A stretch of DNA of 53,845 nt from Bacteroidota bacterium. GTDB lineage: Bacteria > Bacteroidota > Bacteroidia > Chitinophagales > Chitinophagaceae. Shown here one piece after another: positions 36,901 to 44,390 of the stretch (position 1 is the first letter of the stretch; each line of letters begins with the position of its first letter). Both the position numbers and the translations under genes were made by a program. The DNA lies in assembly GCA_023409975.1 (NCBI GenBank), contig JAEYQO010000097.1, positions 1 through 53,845 on the forward strand. Reading direction: 5' to 3'. A model generated the notes under the pieces. It worked only from the letters and a program-made list of their open reading frames with translations. It was not told the DNA's origin and made no database searches.

Positions 36901-37950
36901 TTTAATCCTATAGGCATTCTTCTCGACGTCCAGCTACCGGTCAAATCCGGCTGGCAGGTGATGGAAGAACTGAAAAAAGACCCGCTCACGAGAGGCATAC
37001 CGGTGCATATGATGTCATCGCACCAGGTAAAAAAGGAAAGTCTGCAGAAAGGAGCGATCGATTTCATCAACAAGCCCGTCGCATTCGACCAGATGCAGGA
37101 GGTGTTCAGGAAACTTGAACATGTGCTGAGCAAGGAGCCTAAAAAAGTGCTGATCGTGGAGGAAAATTCAAAGCACGCGAAGGCGCTCAGCTATTTCCTG
37201 GAATCCTTCCGGGTAAACACGGAGATCAAGACCGACATCCCTGAAAGCGTCAAAGCGCTGACAGAGGACGTTGACTGTGTGATCCTCGACATGGGAATTC
37301 CGGATCAGCAGGCATATGAAATGCTGGAACAGGTGAAACAGAATGAGGGTCTGGAAAATATCCCGATCATCATCTTCACCGGTAAGAGCCTTTCACTGGC
37401 AGAGGAACAACGCATCCGCCAGTATGCCGACTCTATCGTGGTCAAGACCGTCCATTCCTACCAGCGGATCCTCGATGAGGTTTCCATCTTCCTGCATCTG
37501 GTTGACACGCCCGCAAAAACCCAGGAAAAAGGCGCTTATAAGAAACTCGGTGCCATCACCGACGTCCTGAAAGACAAGAAAGTTCTTATTGTAGATGATG
37601 ATGTTCGAAACATCTTTTCCCTGACGAAAGCGCTCGAAAAGATGGAAATGCAGGTGATCACAGCGGTAGATGGTAAAGAAGCACTGGAAAAGCTGCGTTT
37701 ACAGGGGAATGTTGATATGGTGTTACTGGATATGATGATGCCCGAAATGGACGGATATGAAACTGCAAGGCAGATCAGGAAGAATTTCGCGTGGCGCGAT
37801 CTTCCTATCATAGCCGTTACGGCCAAAGCCATGACCGGTGACAGGGAAAAGTGCATCGCTGCCGGGGCCTCGGATTACATTACCAAACCCGTGGATATTG
37901 ACCAGCTACTTTCACTATTGCGTGTCTGGCTTTATGAAGGTGTAAAATAA
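33928..37950 (+). CDS. NIT-HAMP-GAF hybrid histidine kinase with three receivers
   Basis: A 1340-residue membrane kinase. An N-terminal helix (about 12-30), a periplasmic nitrate/nitrite-sensing (NIT)-like all-helical domain (about 35-300), a second helix (about 308-330), a HAMP linker, a GAF domain (about 430-575), a long glutamate-rich coiled coil (about 575-665), HisKA with His679 in NMSHELRTPLNS, an HATPase domain, and three REC domains with Asp1000, Asp1121 and Asp1268. REC1 and REC3 are canonical; REC2 is diverged (VLIVEEN acidic pair, DMGIPDQQAYE after its Asp, no TKP motif). The ligand is not known; NIT domains are associated with nitrate and nitrite but also occur with other inputs. 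Confidence 0.93.
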   Translation: MNRLFKKIPLPMKLGVIGLIPILFIIFLALSVQSEKQERLNTLEQFRLQIQQSANVNNFISELQSERRYAFAYAVSQHGESNMLLQQVRTDEALEKIQPTPGSRLEGFQQFTSIEDLAGFRQRIIEKKVTEEEVMEFYSNIIFRLNSVAPVFTGAVTYLEPIALDLRGQRTVSEMITYLGMIRGSLYLSMYYNRTREQTRQQIAGMWNLYRNLEREFTVKAPAEAVNSLSSLTAETEYGTTTQYIQEYLNGVQQDSVYSAEDWWNLSARGVDQLKGLERSLHENVVRYVNNVYENEKNDVRNNLIFLMVIIVLLITLTIFTIKGIADSLSELRMAAEQIAKGATNIPLRATSRDSIGSLTHSILAIDINNRKLSEAAASIGEGDFDVAVEPRSSEDMLGNAILRMKEDLQEFTRNNEEKLWIQEGLTVVSKAVRGDKDLKVLADDALSALVSYTEGAFGLLYVARKNTLDFTSGYALPDPRKVPQQVLFGETLVGQAALGQKTSVLDKVPADYFHVTSSLGSTPPESVMILPLMHNDIVEGVVELAFQQMPEKKTVHFLQEASSGIAIALQAAKNRARLQELLEETQSQAEELQAQHNELENINAELEAQAEKLQASEEELKVQQEELQQANQELEEQTRILEERNLMILEKNSEIEKKAGELEISTRYKSEFLANMSHELRTPLNSILLLSRLLGENNEKNLNEEQVEYARVIQSSGNGLLSLIDEILDLSKIEAGKMTLEYERVSLKEIARELKSTFEPLAQEKQLELIIREDPGLPERFETDRLRLIQILRNLLSNAIKFTQKGSVTLSISPHQANRKHLKFSVTDTGIGIPKDKQAIIFEAFQQADGSTRRKFGGTGLGLSISREIVKMLGGWIELESEAGRGSTFTVYVPLEKVPQKEQHIGSPAESAADEPAKGIKVTAAEKYLATEIPENIPDDRNFINEGDKVILIVEDDTAFAHSLLEYTRKKGYKGVVTVRGDEGLELAKQFNPIGILLDVQLPVKSGWQVMEELKKDPLTRGIPVHMMSSHQVKKESLQKGAIDFINKPVAFDQMQEVFRKLEHVLSKEPKKVLIVEENSKHAKALSYFLESFRVNTEIKTDIPESVKALTEDVDCVILDMGIPDQQAYEMLEQVKQNEGLENIPIIIFTGKSLSLAEEQRIRQYADSIVVKTVHSYQRILDEVSIFLHLVDTPAKTQEKGAYKKLGAITDVLKDKKVLIVDDDVRNIFSLTKALEKMEMQVITAVDGKEALEKLRLQGNVDMVLLDMMMPEMDGYETARQIRKNFAWRDLPIIAVTAKAMTGDREKCIAAGASDYITKPVDIDQLLSLLRVWLYEGVK

Positions 37951-37978
37951 ATTCTTAAGGCTTTTAAACTTTACCGTA

Positions 37979-38338
37979 ATGGCTAACAAGGTGTTAATCA
38001 TCGACGACGACCCCCGAAACATATTCGCATTGAAAGCCACCCTGAAATCCAAAGGCTATGAATGCCTATCCGCCCAGGATGCCCTGGAGGGGATCAGAAT
38101 GCTACAGCTACAGAATGACATTGGCATTGTTCTTATTGATATGATGATGCCGGACATGGACGGGTATGAGGCTATTCCTGCACTGAAGCAAACCAGACAG
38201 GTTCCGGTTTTAGCCGTTACGGCACAAGCCATGATGGGCGACAGGGAGAAATGTCTTGCCGCAGGTGCCGATGAATATGTATCCAAACCAATAGATGTCG
38301 ACCGTCTGCTGGCCATCATGAAGGATAAAGCGAAGTGA
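37979..38338 (+). CDS. Single-domain response regulator
   Basis: A 119-residue stand-alone receiver with acidic residues Asp9-Asp11, phosphoacceptor Asp54 in VLIDMMMPDMDG, and Lys in YVSKPIDVD. It strongly resembles the third receiver of the preceding kinase (VDDDVRNIFSL there, IDDDPRNIFAL here; similar AVTAQAMMGDREKC stretch), suggesting the two arose by duplication. With no output domain it is likely a diffusible phosphate carrier in a relay. Its stop overlaps the GTG start of the CheR gene by four bases. Confidence 0.92.
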   Translation: MANKVLIIDDDPRNIFALKATLKSKGYECLSAQDALEGIRMLQLQNDIGIVLIDMMMPDMDGYEAIPALKQTRQVPVLAVTAQAMMGDREKCLAAGADEYVSKPIDVDRLLAIMKDKAK

Positions 38339-39159
38339 TAGTGGAACTGAAGATCCGAGACGAAGAGGTAGAACTTATTCTACAGGACCTGATGCAGCTG
38401 CATGGGTACGATTTCACAAGCTACTCCCAGGCCTCCCTGAAGCGTAGGCTGAACAGGTTACTCCTGCTCGACCGGTTTCCCAGCTTTGCCGAAATGCGCT
38501 ACCGGATCCAGTCCGACAAAGACTACCTCAGACGCGTGGTCGAAGAGATTACGGTGAATGTAACAGAAATGTTCCGAGACCCTTCCTTTTTCCAGATGTT
38601 GAGAACAGAAATCTTCCCGAGGTTGGCCGCAAAGCCCTTCATACGGGTCTGGCATGCTGGCTGTTCCACGGGTGAGGAGGTCTATTCCGTAGCTATTATC
38701 CTCAAAGAATTAAAACTGCTTCACAAATCTCTTCTCTATGCCACAGATCTGAATCCCGACGTGGTCCAGAAAGCTTCCCGTGGGTTCTTCCCATTGGGCG
38801 CGATGAAGCAACATTCGGAAAACTATATTCAGGCCGGAGGAAAGGAGGAATTCTCCAAATATTACACCGCAAAGTACAACCACGTGGTATTCGATGAGGA
38901 CCTGAGAAAACGAATGATCTTTTCCACCCACAACCTTGTGTCAGACAGCTCCTTCAACGAGTTTCAGATAATCCTCTGCCGGAATGTCTTTATCTACTTC
39001 GACAAGGTACTGCAGGACAGGGTATTGCGGTTATTTAATGATAGTCTGGAACCCCTGGGATACATCGGCCTCGGGTCAAAAGAAACACTGAAGTTTTCAG
39101 ATATCGGAAAACGTTACAAACAACAAGGCAGGGAGAAAATCTGGCAGAAAGTCCAATGA
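38335..39159 (+). CDS. cheR: CheR-type protein-glutamate methyltransferase
   Basis: SAM-dependent enzyme of the CheR family, which methylates glutamates of chemoreceptors in classic systems. The 274-residue protein has the helical N-terminal domain (LHGYDFTSYSQASLKRRLNR), the linker VTEMFRDPSFFQMLR, the SAM-binding motif VWHAGCSTGEEVYSVAI, DLNPDVVQKASRG, and LCRNVFIYFDKVLQDRVL. The GTG start overlaps the receiver gene's stop and the end overlaps the CheB start, both by four bases, so the three are translationally coupled. No chemoreceptor is present in the window, so the methylation target is unclear. Confidence 0.92.
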   Translation: MIVELKIRDEEVELILQDLMQLHGYDFTSYSQASLKRRLNRLLLLDRFPSFAEMRYRIQSDKDYLRRVVEEITVNVTEMFRDPSFFQMLRTEIFPRLAAKPFIRVWHAGCSTGEEVYSVAIILKELKLLHKSLLYATDLNPDVVQKASRGFFPLGAMKQHSENYIQAGGKEEFSKYYTAKYNHVVFDEDLRKRMIFSTHNLVSDSSFNEFQIILCRNVFIYFDKVLQDRVLRLFNDSLEPLGYIGLGSKETLKFSDIGKRYKQQGREKIWQKVQ

Positions 39160-39722
39160 ATCGGAAACAGCTCATCATCATCGGGGGATCGGCCGGAAGT
39201 CTGGAAGTCATTATAGATGTCGTCGGACAGCTTCAGAGTTCAGACCATCCACCCATTATCCTGGTCCTGCACCGCCGGAACAATGCAGATTCCATCCTGG
39301 AAGACCTGCTTACGCAGAAAACCCACCTTACAGTAAAGGAGGCCGAAGAAAAAGAATACCTGAAGCCCAACACCATCTACACCGCACCGGCGGACTATCA
39401 CGTACTTTTCGAGCAGGACGGAAGCATCTCTCTCGACTATTCTGAAAAGGTCAATTTCAGCCGCCCCAGTATCGATGTGGCTTTCCATTCCGCCTCTGAG
39501 ATCTACCGTGACCAATTGGTAGGAATACTGCTGTCCGGCGCTAACGCCGACGGTGCCGAAGGTCTTCGCTTCGTCAAACAGGAGGGTGGTAGCACCATTG
39601 CACAGCATCCTGCTACCGCCTCTGTGCCCTTCATGCCGGAATCTGCCATTACCATGGGGGTTGTCGACAGAATTCTGACCCCCGACGAAATAGCCGCCTA
39701 TATCAATTCCCTACAATTCTGA
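39156..39722 (+). CDS. cheB: CheB-type methylesterase domain protein
   Basis: A 188-residue protein consisting of the CheB catalytic domain alone, with no N-terminal receiver. The catalytic triad can be placed: Ser in GGSAGSLEV, His in VLHRRNNAD and Asp in LLSGANADGAEGL. The family removes methyl groups from, or deamidates, chemoreceptors. Since the receiver is absent, control must come from elsewhere, for example through the coupled single-domain regulator two genes upstream; that is inference. The island ends here, facing rny across a hairpin. Confidence 0.91.
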   Translation: MNRKQLIIIGGSAGSLEVIIDVVGQLQSSDHPPIILVLHRRNNADSILEDLLTQKTHLTVKEAEEKEYLKPNTIYTAPADYHVLFEQDGSISLDYSEKVNFSRPSIDVAFHSASEIYRDQLVGILLSGANADGAEGLRFVKQEGGSTIAQHPATASVPFMPESAITMGVVDRILTPDEIAAYINSLQF

Positions 39723-39744
39723 GTCCGGTCCCAGAATCGAAAAA

Positions 39745-39766
39745 AGCTGTCCCTTCCGGGACAGCT
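39745..39766 (-). terminator. Intrinsic terminator of rny
   Basis: A perfect 9-bp stem AGCTGTCCC/GGGACAGCT with a 4-base loop is followed on the minus strand by a run of six T. It lies 25 bases past the rny stop. On the plus strand the hairpin may also stop the signalling operon, though the T run there is poor. Confidence 0.88.
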
Positions 39767-39791
39767 CATGTAAGTTGGTTCTTTTACATTC

Positions 39792-41366
39792 CTATCGCGC
39801 GATATTGACTGCGCGAAGCTCGCGGATCACGGTAACCTTCACCTGACCGGGATACTGCATTTCCTTCTGGATCTTATCGGCTATTTCAAAGGAGAGTCTG
39901 TCGCTGTCAGCATCATTCACCTTGTCCGCTTCCACAATGACCCGCAGTTCGCGGCCTGCCTGTATGGCGTAGGCCTTCTCCACCCCCTTGTAAGCCATTG
40001 CCAGGCTTTCAAGGTCTTTCAAACGCTGGAGATAGCTTTGCATCATCTCGCGACGGGCACCTGGACGCGCGCCACTGATGGCGTCACAGGCCTGGATGAT
40101 CGGGGATATGATATAGCTCATTTCCATCTCGTCGTGGTGCGCACCGATGGCATTCACCACTGCAGGATGCTCTCCGCATTTTTCAGCCAGCTTAGCGCCA
40201 AGCAAAGCGTGGCTGAGCTCTGTTTCTTCATCCGGAACCTTTCCGATATCGTGCAGGAGTCCAGCTCTTTTAGCAAGCTTTACCACCTTCTGACCCAGGC
40301 CTAATTCAGCAGCCATAATACCACAAAGGTTGGCTGTCTCCTTGGAGTGCATGAGCAGGTTCTGTCCGTAAGAGGAACGGAAGCGCATTTTTCCGATCAT
40401 TCTTACCAGGTCTTTATGCAATCCGTGAACACCCAGTTCTATAATGGTGCGCTCACCGATTTCCATTACCTGCTCTTCCAGTTGTTTCTTGGTCTTTTCT
40501 ACAATCTCCTCGATTCGGGCCGGATGGATCCTCCCGTCCTGAACCAGACGTTGGAGGGAAAGCCTGGCTACCTCACGGCGAAGCGGGTCAAAACAGCTCA
40601 ATACAATAGCCTCGGGTGTATCGTCAATGATCAGGTCCACCCCGGTGGCAGCTTCCAGCGCACGGATATTCCGTCCTTCTCTACCGATGATCTGTCCTTT
40701 TATCTCATCCGTCTCCAGGTTGAAAACGGTGATGGCATTCTCAATTGTCTGCTCTGCAGCCGTCCGCTGTATCGTCTGGATAACGATTTTCTTAGCCTCC
40801 CTGGTCGCATTCATCCTGGCCTCTTCCATAATCTCCTTCACATGGGCCATCGCTTTGGTACGGGCCTCTTCCTTCACCAGTTCTATCAGCTCGGACTTAG
40901 CTTCTTCCGCGCTGAGACTCGCAACTTTTTCCAGGCGTTTGATATGCTCTTCCTGGTGTCGCTCGAGCTCTGTCCGCTTGATATTTACAACCTCAAGCTG
41001 CTTGTCAAGTCCCTGCTTCAGTTGCTCGTATTCATTAATCTGTTTCTGGAGACTGGCATTCTTATCGTTCCAGCTCTGTTGCTGTTGTTTGATGCGGCCT
41101 TCGGCTTCGGAAAGCTTCTGGTTTTTCTGTAGCACCTCCTTTTCATGGGCGCTTTTTAGTTGCAGGAAATGTTCTTTTGCTTCGAGGACCTTCTTTTCTT
41201 TTAGTGTTTCTGCGTGAACTTTTGCGTCTTCTATGAGTTTCTTTGATTGCTGTTCGGCTTCTTCTATCTGCTGGCGGGTGTTTTTAGCGAAGATGATCTT
41301 ACCAAGAAAAATTCCTATGAGTATAGCCACCACCCCAATGATGCTGGCAATTATTGTAGGTTCCAT
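39792..41366 (-). CDS. rny: Ribonuclease Y
   Basis: Membrane-anchored endoribonuclease that starts mRNA decay. The 524-residue protein has one N-terminal helix (IIASIIGVVAILIGIFLGKI), a long coiled coil (about 30-200), a KH domain with GQIIGREGRNIRALEAATGVD, and an HD domain with AGLLHDIGKVPDEE and AIGAHHDEME. The order and length are those of the family. It is a single-gene transcript ending at a strong hairpin. Confidence 0.96.
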   Translation of the reverse strand: MEPTIIASIIGVVAILIGIFLGKIIFAKNTRQQIEEAEQQSKKLIEDAKVHAETLKEKKVLEAKEHFLQLKSAHEKEVLQKNQKLSEAEGRIKQQQQSWNDKNASLQKQINEYEQLKQGLDKQLEVVNIKRTELERHQEEHIKRLEKVASLSAEEAKSELIELVKEEARTKAMAHVKEIMEEARMNATREAKKIVIQTIQRTAAEQTIENAITVFNLETDEIKGQIIGREGRNIRALEAATGVDLIIDDTPEAIVLSCFDPLRREVARLSLQRLVQDGRIHPARIEEIVEKTKKQLEEQVMEIGERTIIELGVHGLHKDLVRMIGKMRFRSSYGQNLLMHSKETANLCGIMAAELGLGQKVVKLAKRAGLLHDIGKVPDEETELSHALLGAKLAEKCGEHPAVVNAIGAHHDEMEMSYIISPIIQACDAISGARPGARREMMQSYLQRLKDLESLAMAYKGVEKAYAIQAGRELRVIVEADKVNDADSDRLSFEIADKIQKEMQYPGQVKVTVIRELRAVNIAR

Positions 41367-41565
41367 AAAACTGTGTCTCTTTTAGTCTGATAAATAAATC
41401 CATACGCCTTCCTTTTTACTAAATGAACTATTGGAACGGGCATAGTTGGCGCGCTAAATTAAGAAAACAAATCCGGAAATTTCTGTAGGGAAACTGGTTA
41501 CAGGTGCCCGATTTCTTAAGGGAGGTTTCTATCGGAAAAGGCTATTTTGCAACGCAAATACTGCT

Positions 41566-42342
41566 ATGATTCTTTCTTACGCTATTTGTACGGTTTCAGT
41601 TCTTCCCCTTCGCAGGGCACCTGATCACAGATCCGAACAGGTGAGTCAGGTATTATTTGGTGAAAAAGCTGAAGTGCTGGAATCCACGGGTGATGGCTGG
41701 TTGAGAATACGGGCTTCCTGGGATAATTATGAGGGCTGGTGCAGAGCAGGGCAGTTAGGACTGGTCAGCAAGAAAGAATTTGCAAGGGAACCGAAGTTTC
41801 TGAGTGGAAGCATGGATGGTAAATATGTTCTTGAGTCGGGGGCGCTCTGGCTACCATTCGGTGCTGAATTAATTAAAACCAGAACCATTAACAACCTTGG
41901 GCCCGGGAAGTTCAAAGGCAAAAAACTGGAGATCAGTCACCTCGCTACAGAAGGCAAGGCAGTTGTGGAAGCTGCCGTCCAGTACCTTCACGCGCCTTAT
42001 TTATGGGGAGGCCGGACACACGCCGGTATCGACTGCTCAGGCCTTACCCAGATGGCCTACAAAATGGCCAACCTGAAAATACCCAGGGATGCCTCCCTTC
42101 AGGCGAAAGAAGGTGAGATCGTGGATTTCCTACAGAACGTACATCCCGGCGACCTGGCGTTTTTCGATAATAAAGAGGGAAAAATCAATCATGTAGGCAT
42201 CCTGATCGACCAGGAAACCATCATTCATGCAACGGAAACAAGCGGACGTGTTGTCGTCGACAGGATCGACCAGGGGGGCATCATCAGCAAACAGCTCAGA
42301 AAACGGACTCACCAGCTCCGGGTCGTCAAACGGTATATTTAG
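41566..42342 (+). CDS. NlpC/P60 (C40) cell-wall peptidase with SH3 domain
   Basis: A 258-residue peptidase that likely cuts stem peptides of peptidoglycan. An SH3b-like domain fills about residues 1-80. The C40 domain (about 125-250) has the catalytic Cys in AGIDCSGLTQMAY, the His in INHVGILID and IHATETSGRVVVDRI after it. There is no obvious signal peptide at the chosen ATG (MILSYAICTVSVLPLRR is a short, weak one), a common situation for this type of Bacteroidota enzyme. Its stop overlaps the stop of the convergent repeat protein by three to four bases. Confidence 0.9.
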   Translation: MILSYAICTVSVLPLRRAPDHRSEQVSQVLFGEKAEVLESTGDGWLRIRASWDNYEGWCRAGQLGLVSKKEFAREPKFLSGSMDGKYVLESGALWLPFGAELIKTRTINNLGPGKFKGKKLEISHLATEGKAVVEAAVQYLHAPYLWGGRTHAGIDCSGLTQMAYKMANLKIPRDASLQAKEGEIVDFLQNVHPGDLAFFDNKEGKINHVGILIDQETIIHATETSGRVVVDRIDQGGIISKQLRKRTHQLRVVKRYI

Positions 42343-43442
42343 TACTCTTCACCTGCATGGAATACCCGAAACAGGTTCAGGCCCACACGGTATTGCAGTA
42401 CATCATAGGCTAAGAACCAGTTATTATCCTGGGCGGTTTCACTTCCAGCGAACAAGGTGGTTACATCCCATACCTCTCCGGCAGTAAACAACCTCAGCGC
42501 GCCAGCCCTGTTTACGTAAGCCAGGGAATTGTATTGAACTGTATAGTTATCGGGGTAGTAGGATTCCAGTGTCGCAACAAATCCTTTGTGGAACGCCCTG
42601 AAGTATCCTCCCCCATCCTGGAATGCCACTACGTTATCACCTACCTGGTAATTCGGACGGAAAAAGCCCATAGTCATAATGCTGTCGTCATAAAAGATCT
42701 TGAAGTAACCGTCATTCGATACATAGGCCACCAGATCATCACCAGCAATGAACGACTCTGGCGGAAACTGCTCAAGCGTAATCGTCTGCCCTTTGTGAAA
42801 TACCTTGAATTCTCTGTTCAGATTCACATAAGCGACCGTGTTCCTGCCCACATCAAATTCATCTACTGCGTAATCCTCCTGTGCAATAATATTTCCCTGA
42901 TAGAAGATCCGGAACTGGTTCGCATAATTATCGTAGGCTGCAATGTTATCAGAAACTTTAATTACCTCAAGTGGCTGTCCAGCCAGAAAGTTTTCCAGGG
43001 GGTAAACTGCACCGTCATAGTAAGCCTTGTACTCACTACGGATGCCATCATAGAATACGATCAGGCTGTCTCCGATGAAATATTGAGGACTCAGCGTAGA
43101 AAGGTTCTTGATCTCTCCCTGCTCAAAAACGTTCAGCGACTGTGCATTCACGAAGGCAACGAGATTATCTGTAGCGTAAAACTGATTGGTAAACCCGATA
43201 TTCACCGTCTGCACGCCCCCTCCGTAATAAATCTTGAAGGAACGTGAATTGTCCAGATATGGAATAGCACTTCTCCCTATCTTAAGCTCCACCGGTCGCA
43301 AATAATCGATCTTCCGGATCATGCCATTATCCCAGACCATAAGCTGGTTTTGCATATTCGTATAGGCAGAAAGGGGTTGGGCAAAAGTATTGCTGGCAAA
43401 AAAGATGAGTAACAGCGCAAGGCCTGGAAACAAACGAACCAT
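42339..43442 (-). CDS. Secreted protein of about ten ~35-residue repeats, unknown family
   Basis: A 367-residue exported protein. ATG at 43442 is chosen because it gives a clean signal peptide (MVRLFPGLALLLIFFASNTFA, cleaved after FAQ); upstream in-frame codons lack one. The rest is built from about ten degenerate repeats of ~35 residues. The typical unit runs: aliphatic-AY/AF-x-N, then F-K/R-hydrophobic-F/Y, G about three residues on, a short strand, a Pro, and V-G-D-N at the end (for example VAYVNLNREFKVFHKG and VAYVSNDGYFKIFYDD). The strand-rich pattern suggests a propeller or beta-solenoid. I do not recognise the family and assign no function. Confidence 0.85.
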   Translation of the reverse strand: MVRLFPGLALLLIFFASNTFAQPLSAYTNMQNQLMVWDNGMIRKIDYLRPVELKIGRSAIPYLDNSRSFKIYYGGGVQTVNIGFTNQFYATDNLVAFVNAQSLNVFEQGEIKNLSTLSPQYFIGDSLIVFYDGIRSEYKAYYDGAVYPLENFLAGQPLEVIKVSDNIAAYDNYANQFRIFYQGNIIAQEDYAVDEFDVGRNTVAYVNLNREFKVFHKGQTITLEQFPPESFIAGDDLVAYVSNDGYFKIFYDDSIMTMGFFRPNYQVGDNVVAFQDGGGYFRAFHKGFVATLESYYPDNYTVQYNSLAYVNRAGALRLFTAGEVWDVTTLFAGSETAQDNNWFLAYDVLQYRVGLNLFRVFHAGEEY

Positions 43443-43473
43443 AAAATGATTTGGGGATGCCCGAAGATAAAAC

Positions 43474-43535
43474 AAAAAAGCCAGCCTGAGAACAGGCCAG
43501 CCCCTATAAACCCTATCACTATGAAAACTGTTGCA
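43474..43535. repeat. Hairpin plus mini-ORF element, copy 1
   Basis: First of two similar ~58-bp elements 139 bases apart. It starts with hairpin GCCAGCCTG-AGAA-CAGGCCAGC (two mismatches in the stem) and continues on the plus strand with CCCTATAAACCCTATCACT and ATGAAAACTGTT. Read on the minus strand the hairpin is followed by six T, so it can also be an intrinsic terminator for transcripts leaving infC. The plus-strand ATG at 43521 opens a nine-codon frame ending at 43550. Confidence 0.75.
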
Positions 43536-43612
43536 AAAATAACTTTTTGAATAAAAAAAGAAAACAGAAAAGAAAAATGGCATCTATAGGCCTATAGAAT
43601 TAGCCTATAAAA

Positions 43613-43674
43613 GAGAAAGCTAGTCTGAGAACAGACCAGCCCCTATAAACCCTATCACCATGAAAACTATTATC
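43613..43674. repeat. Hairpin plus mini-ORF element, copy 2
   Basis: Second copy. The hairpin GCTAGTCTG-AGAA-CAGACCAGC has one mismatch; one base pair differs from copy 1 on both sides (C-G there, T-A here), a compensatory change. The plus-strand continuation CCCTATAAACCCTATCACC is nearly identical, then ATG at 43660 opens a 12-codon frame (MKTIIASLHRSK) ending at 43698. Minus-strand reading gives a T-rich tail (TTTCTCTTTTA), weaker than in copy 1. Confidence 0.75.
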
Positions 43675-43775
43675 GCTTCACTTCATCGAAGCAAGTAACT
43701 TATTAACCACCCAAAGTTAAAAATGAAATTAAAATCACCAAAAAAACTTTAGTTAGTGATCCGTTAATATAGCGG

Positions 43776-44327
43776 TTATTTCTTCTTTTTCGGTGTGAAG
43801 ATGGCGATCATCCTCCGTCCTTCCATCTTGGGCATGGACTCCAGTGAACCCACTTCAGCCAGACGCTCAGCAAACTTCAACAGCAGCAGTTCGCCACGTT
43901 CCTGAAACATGATCGATCTACCTTTAAACTGAACATAGCATTTCACCTTATTTCCTTCTACGAGGAATTTCTCAGCATGCTTCGATTTGAAATCGAAATC
44001 ATGTTCGTCCGTATTCGGTGTGAAACGAATCTCTTTTACTTCAGACTGTTTTGCCTTAGCCTTCTGCTCCTTATCCTTTTTCTTTTTCTCGTACAGGAAC
44101 TTCTTATAGTCGACCAGACGACAAACCGGAGGTACCGCATTAGGGGAAATTTCCACAAGATCCACCTCACGATCCTGAGCAAATTTTATGGCCTGAGCCA
44201 GGGGATAGACTCCAGGTTCTACATCTTCTCCCACCACCCTTACTTCAGGAGCGGTGATCTCGTTATTAAGCCGGTGTTCGTTTTGCTTTTGTCTCGGTCT
44301 GAATTGTGGTTTCCCTCTTCTTTGCAT
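43776..44327 (-). CDS. infC: Translation initiation factor IF-3
   Basis: Binds the 30S subunit and checks start-codon selection. The 183-residue protein has the N-terminal domain with NNEITAPEVRVVGED and LVEISPNAVPPVCRLVDYKK, a lysine-rich linker helix, and the C-terminal domain with EIRFTPNTDEHDFDFK and MIAIFTPKKKK. The start codon is ATG; the family's autoregulatory AUU start known from enterobacteria is not used. It follows thrS by 63 bases, the usual order. The ribosomal protein genes rpmI and rplT, which often follow infC, are not here; a repeat element and an unrelated gene follow instead. Confidence 0.96.
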   Translation of the reverse strand: MQRRGKPQFRPRQKQNEHRLNNEITAPEVRVVGEDVEPGVYPLAQAIKFAQDREVDLVEISPNAVPPVCRLVDYKKFLYEKKKKDKEQKAKAKQSEVKEIRFTPNTDEHDFDFKSKHAEKFLVEGNKVKCYVQFKGRSIMFQERGELLLLKFAERLAEVGSLESMPKMEGRRMIAIFTPKKKK

Positions 44328-44390
44328 TAAGCTTTATTAAAATGATCGCAAAAATAACGCATTTGTTCAATCAAAAAATGACTCTAAAGG

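Larger units (their letters stand above)
43443..43775. other. 333-bp gap with a duplicated structured element
   Basis: This stretch lies upstream of the secreted repeat protein and downstream of infC, both minus strand. It holds two copies of a hairpin/mini-ORF element (43474-43535 and 43613-43674) and, between them, a perfect 16-bp palindrome TCTATAGGCCTATAGA at 43583-43598. No conventional gene fits. Confidence 0.75.
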
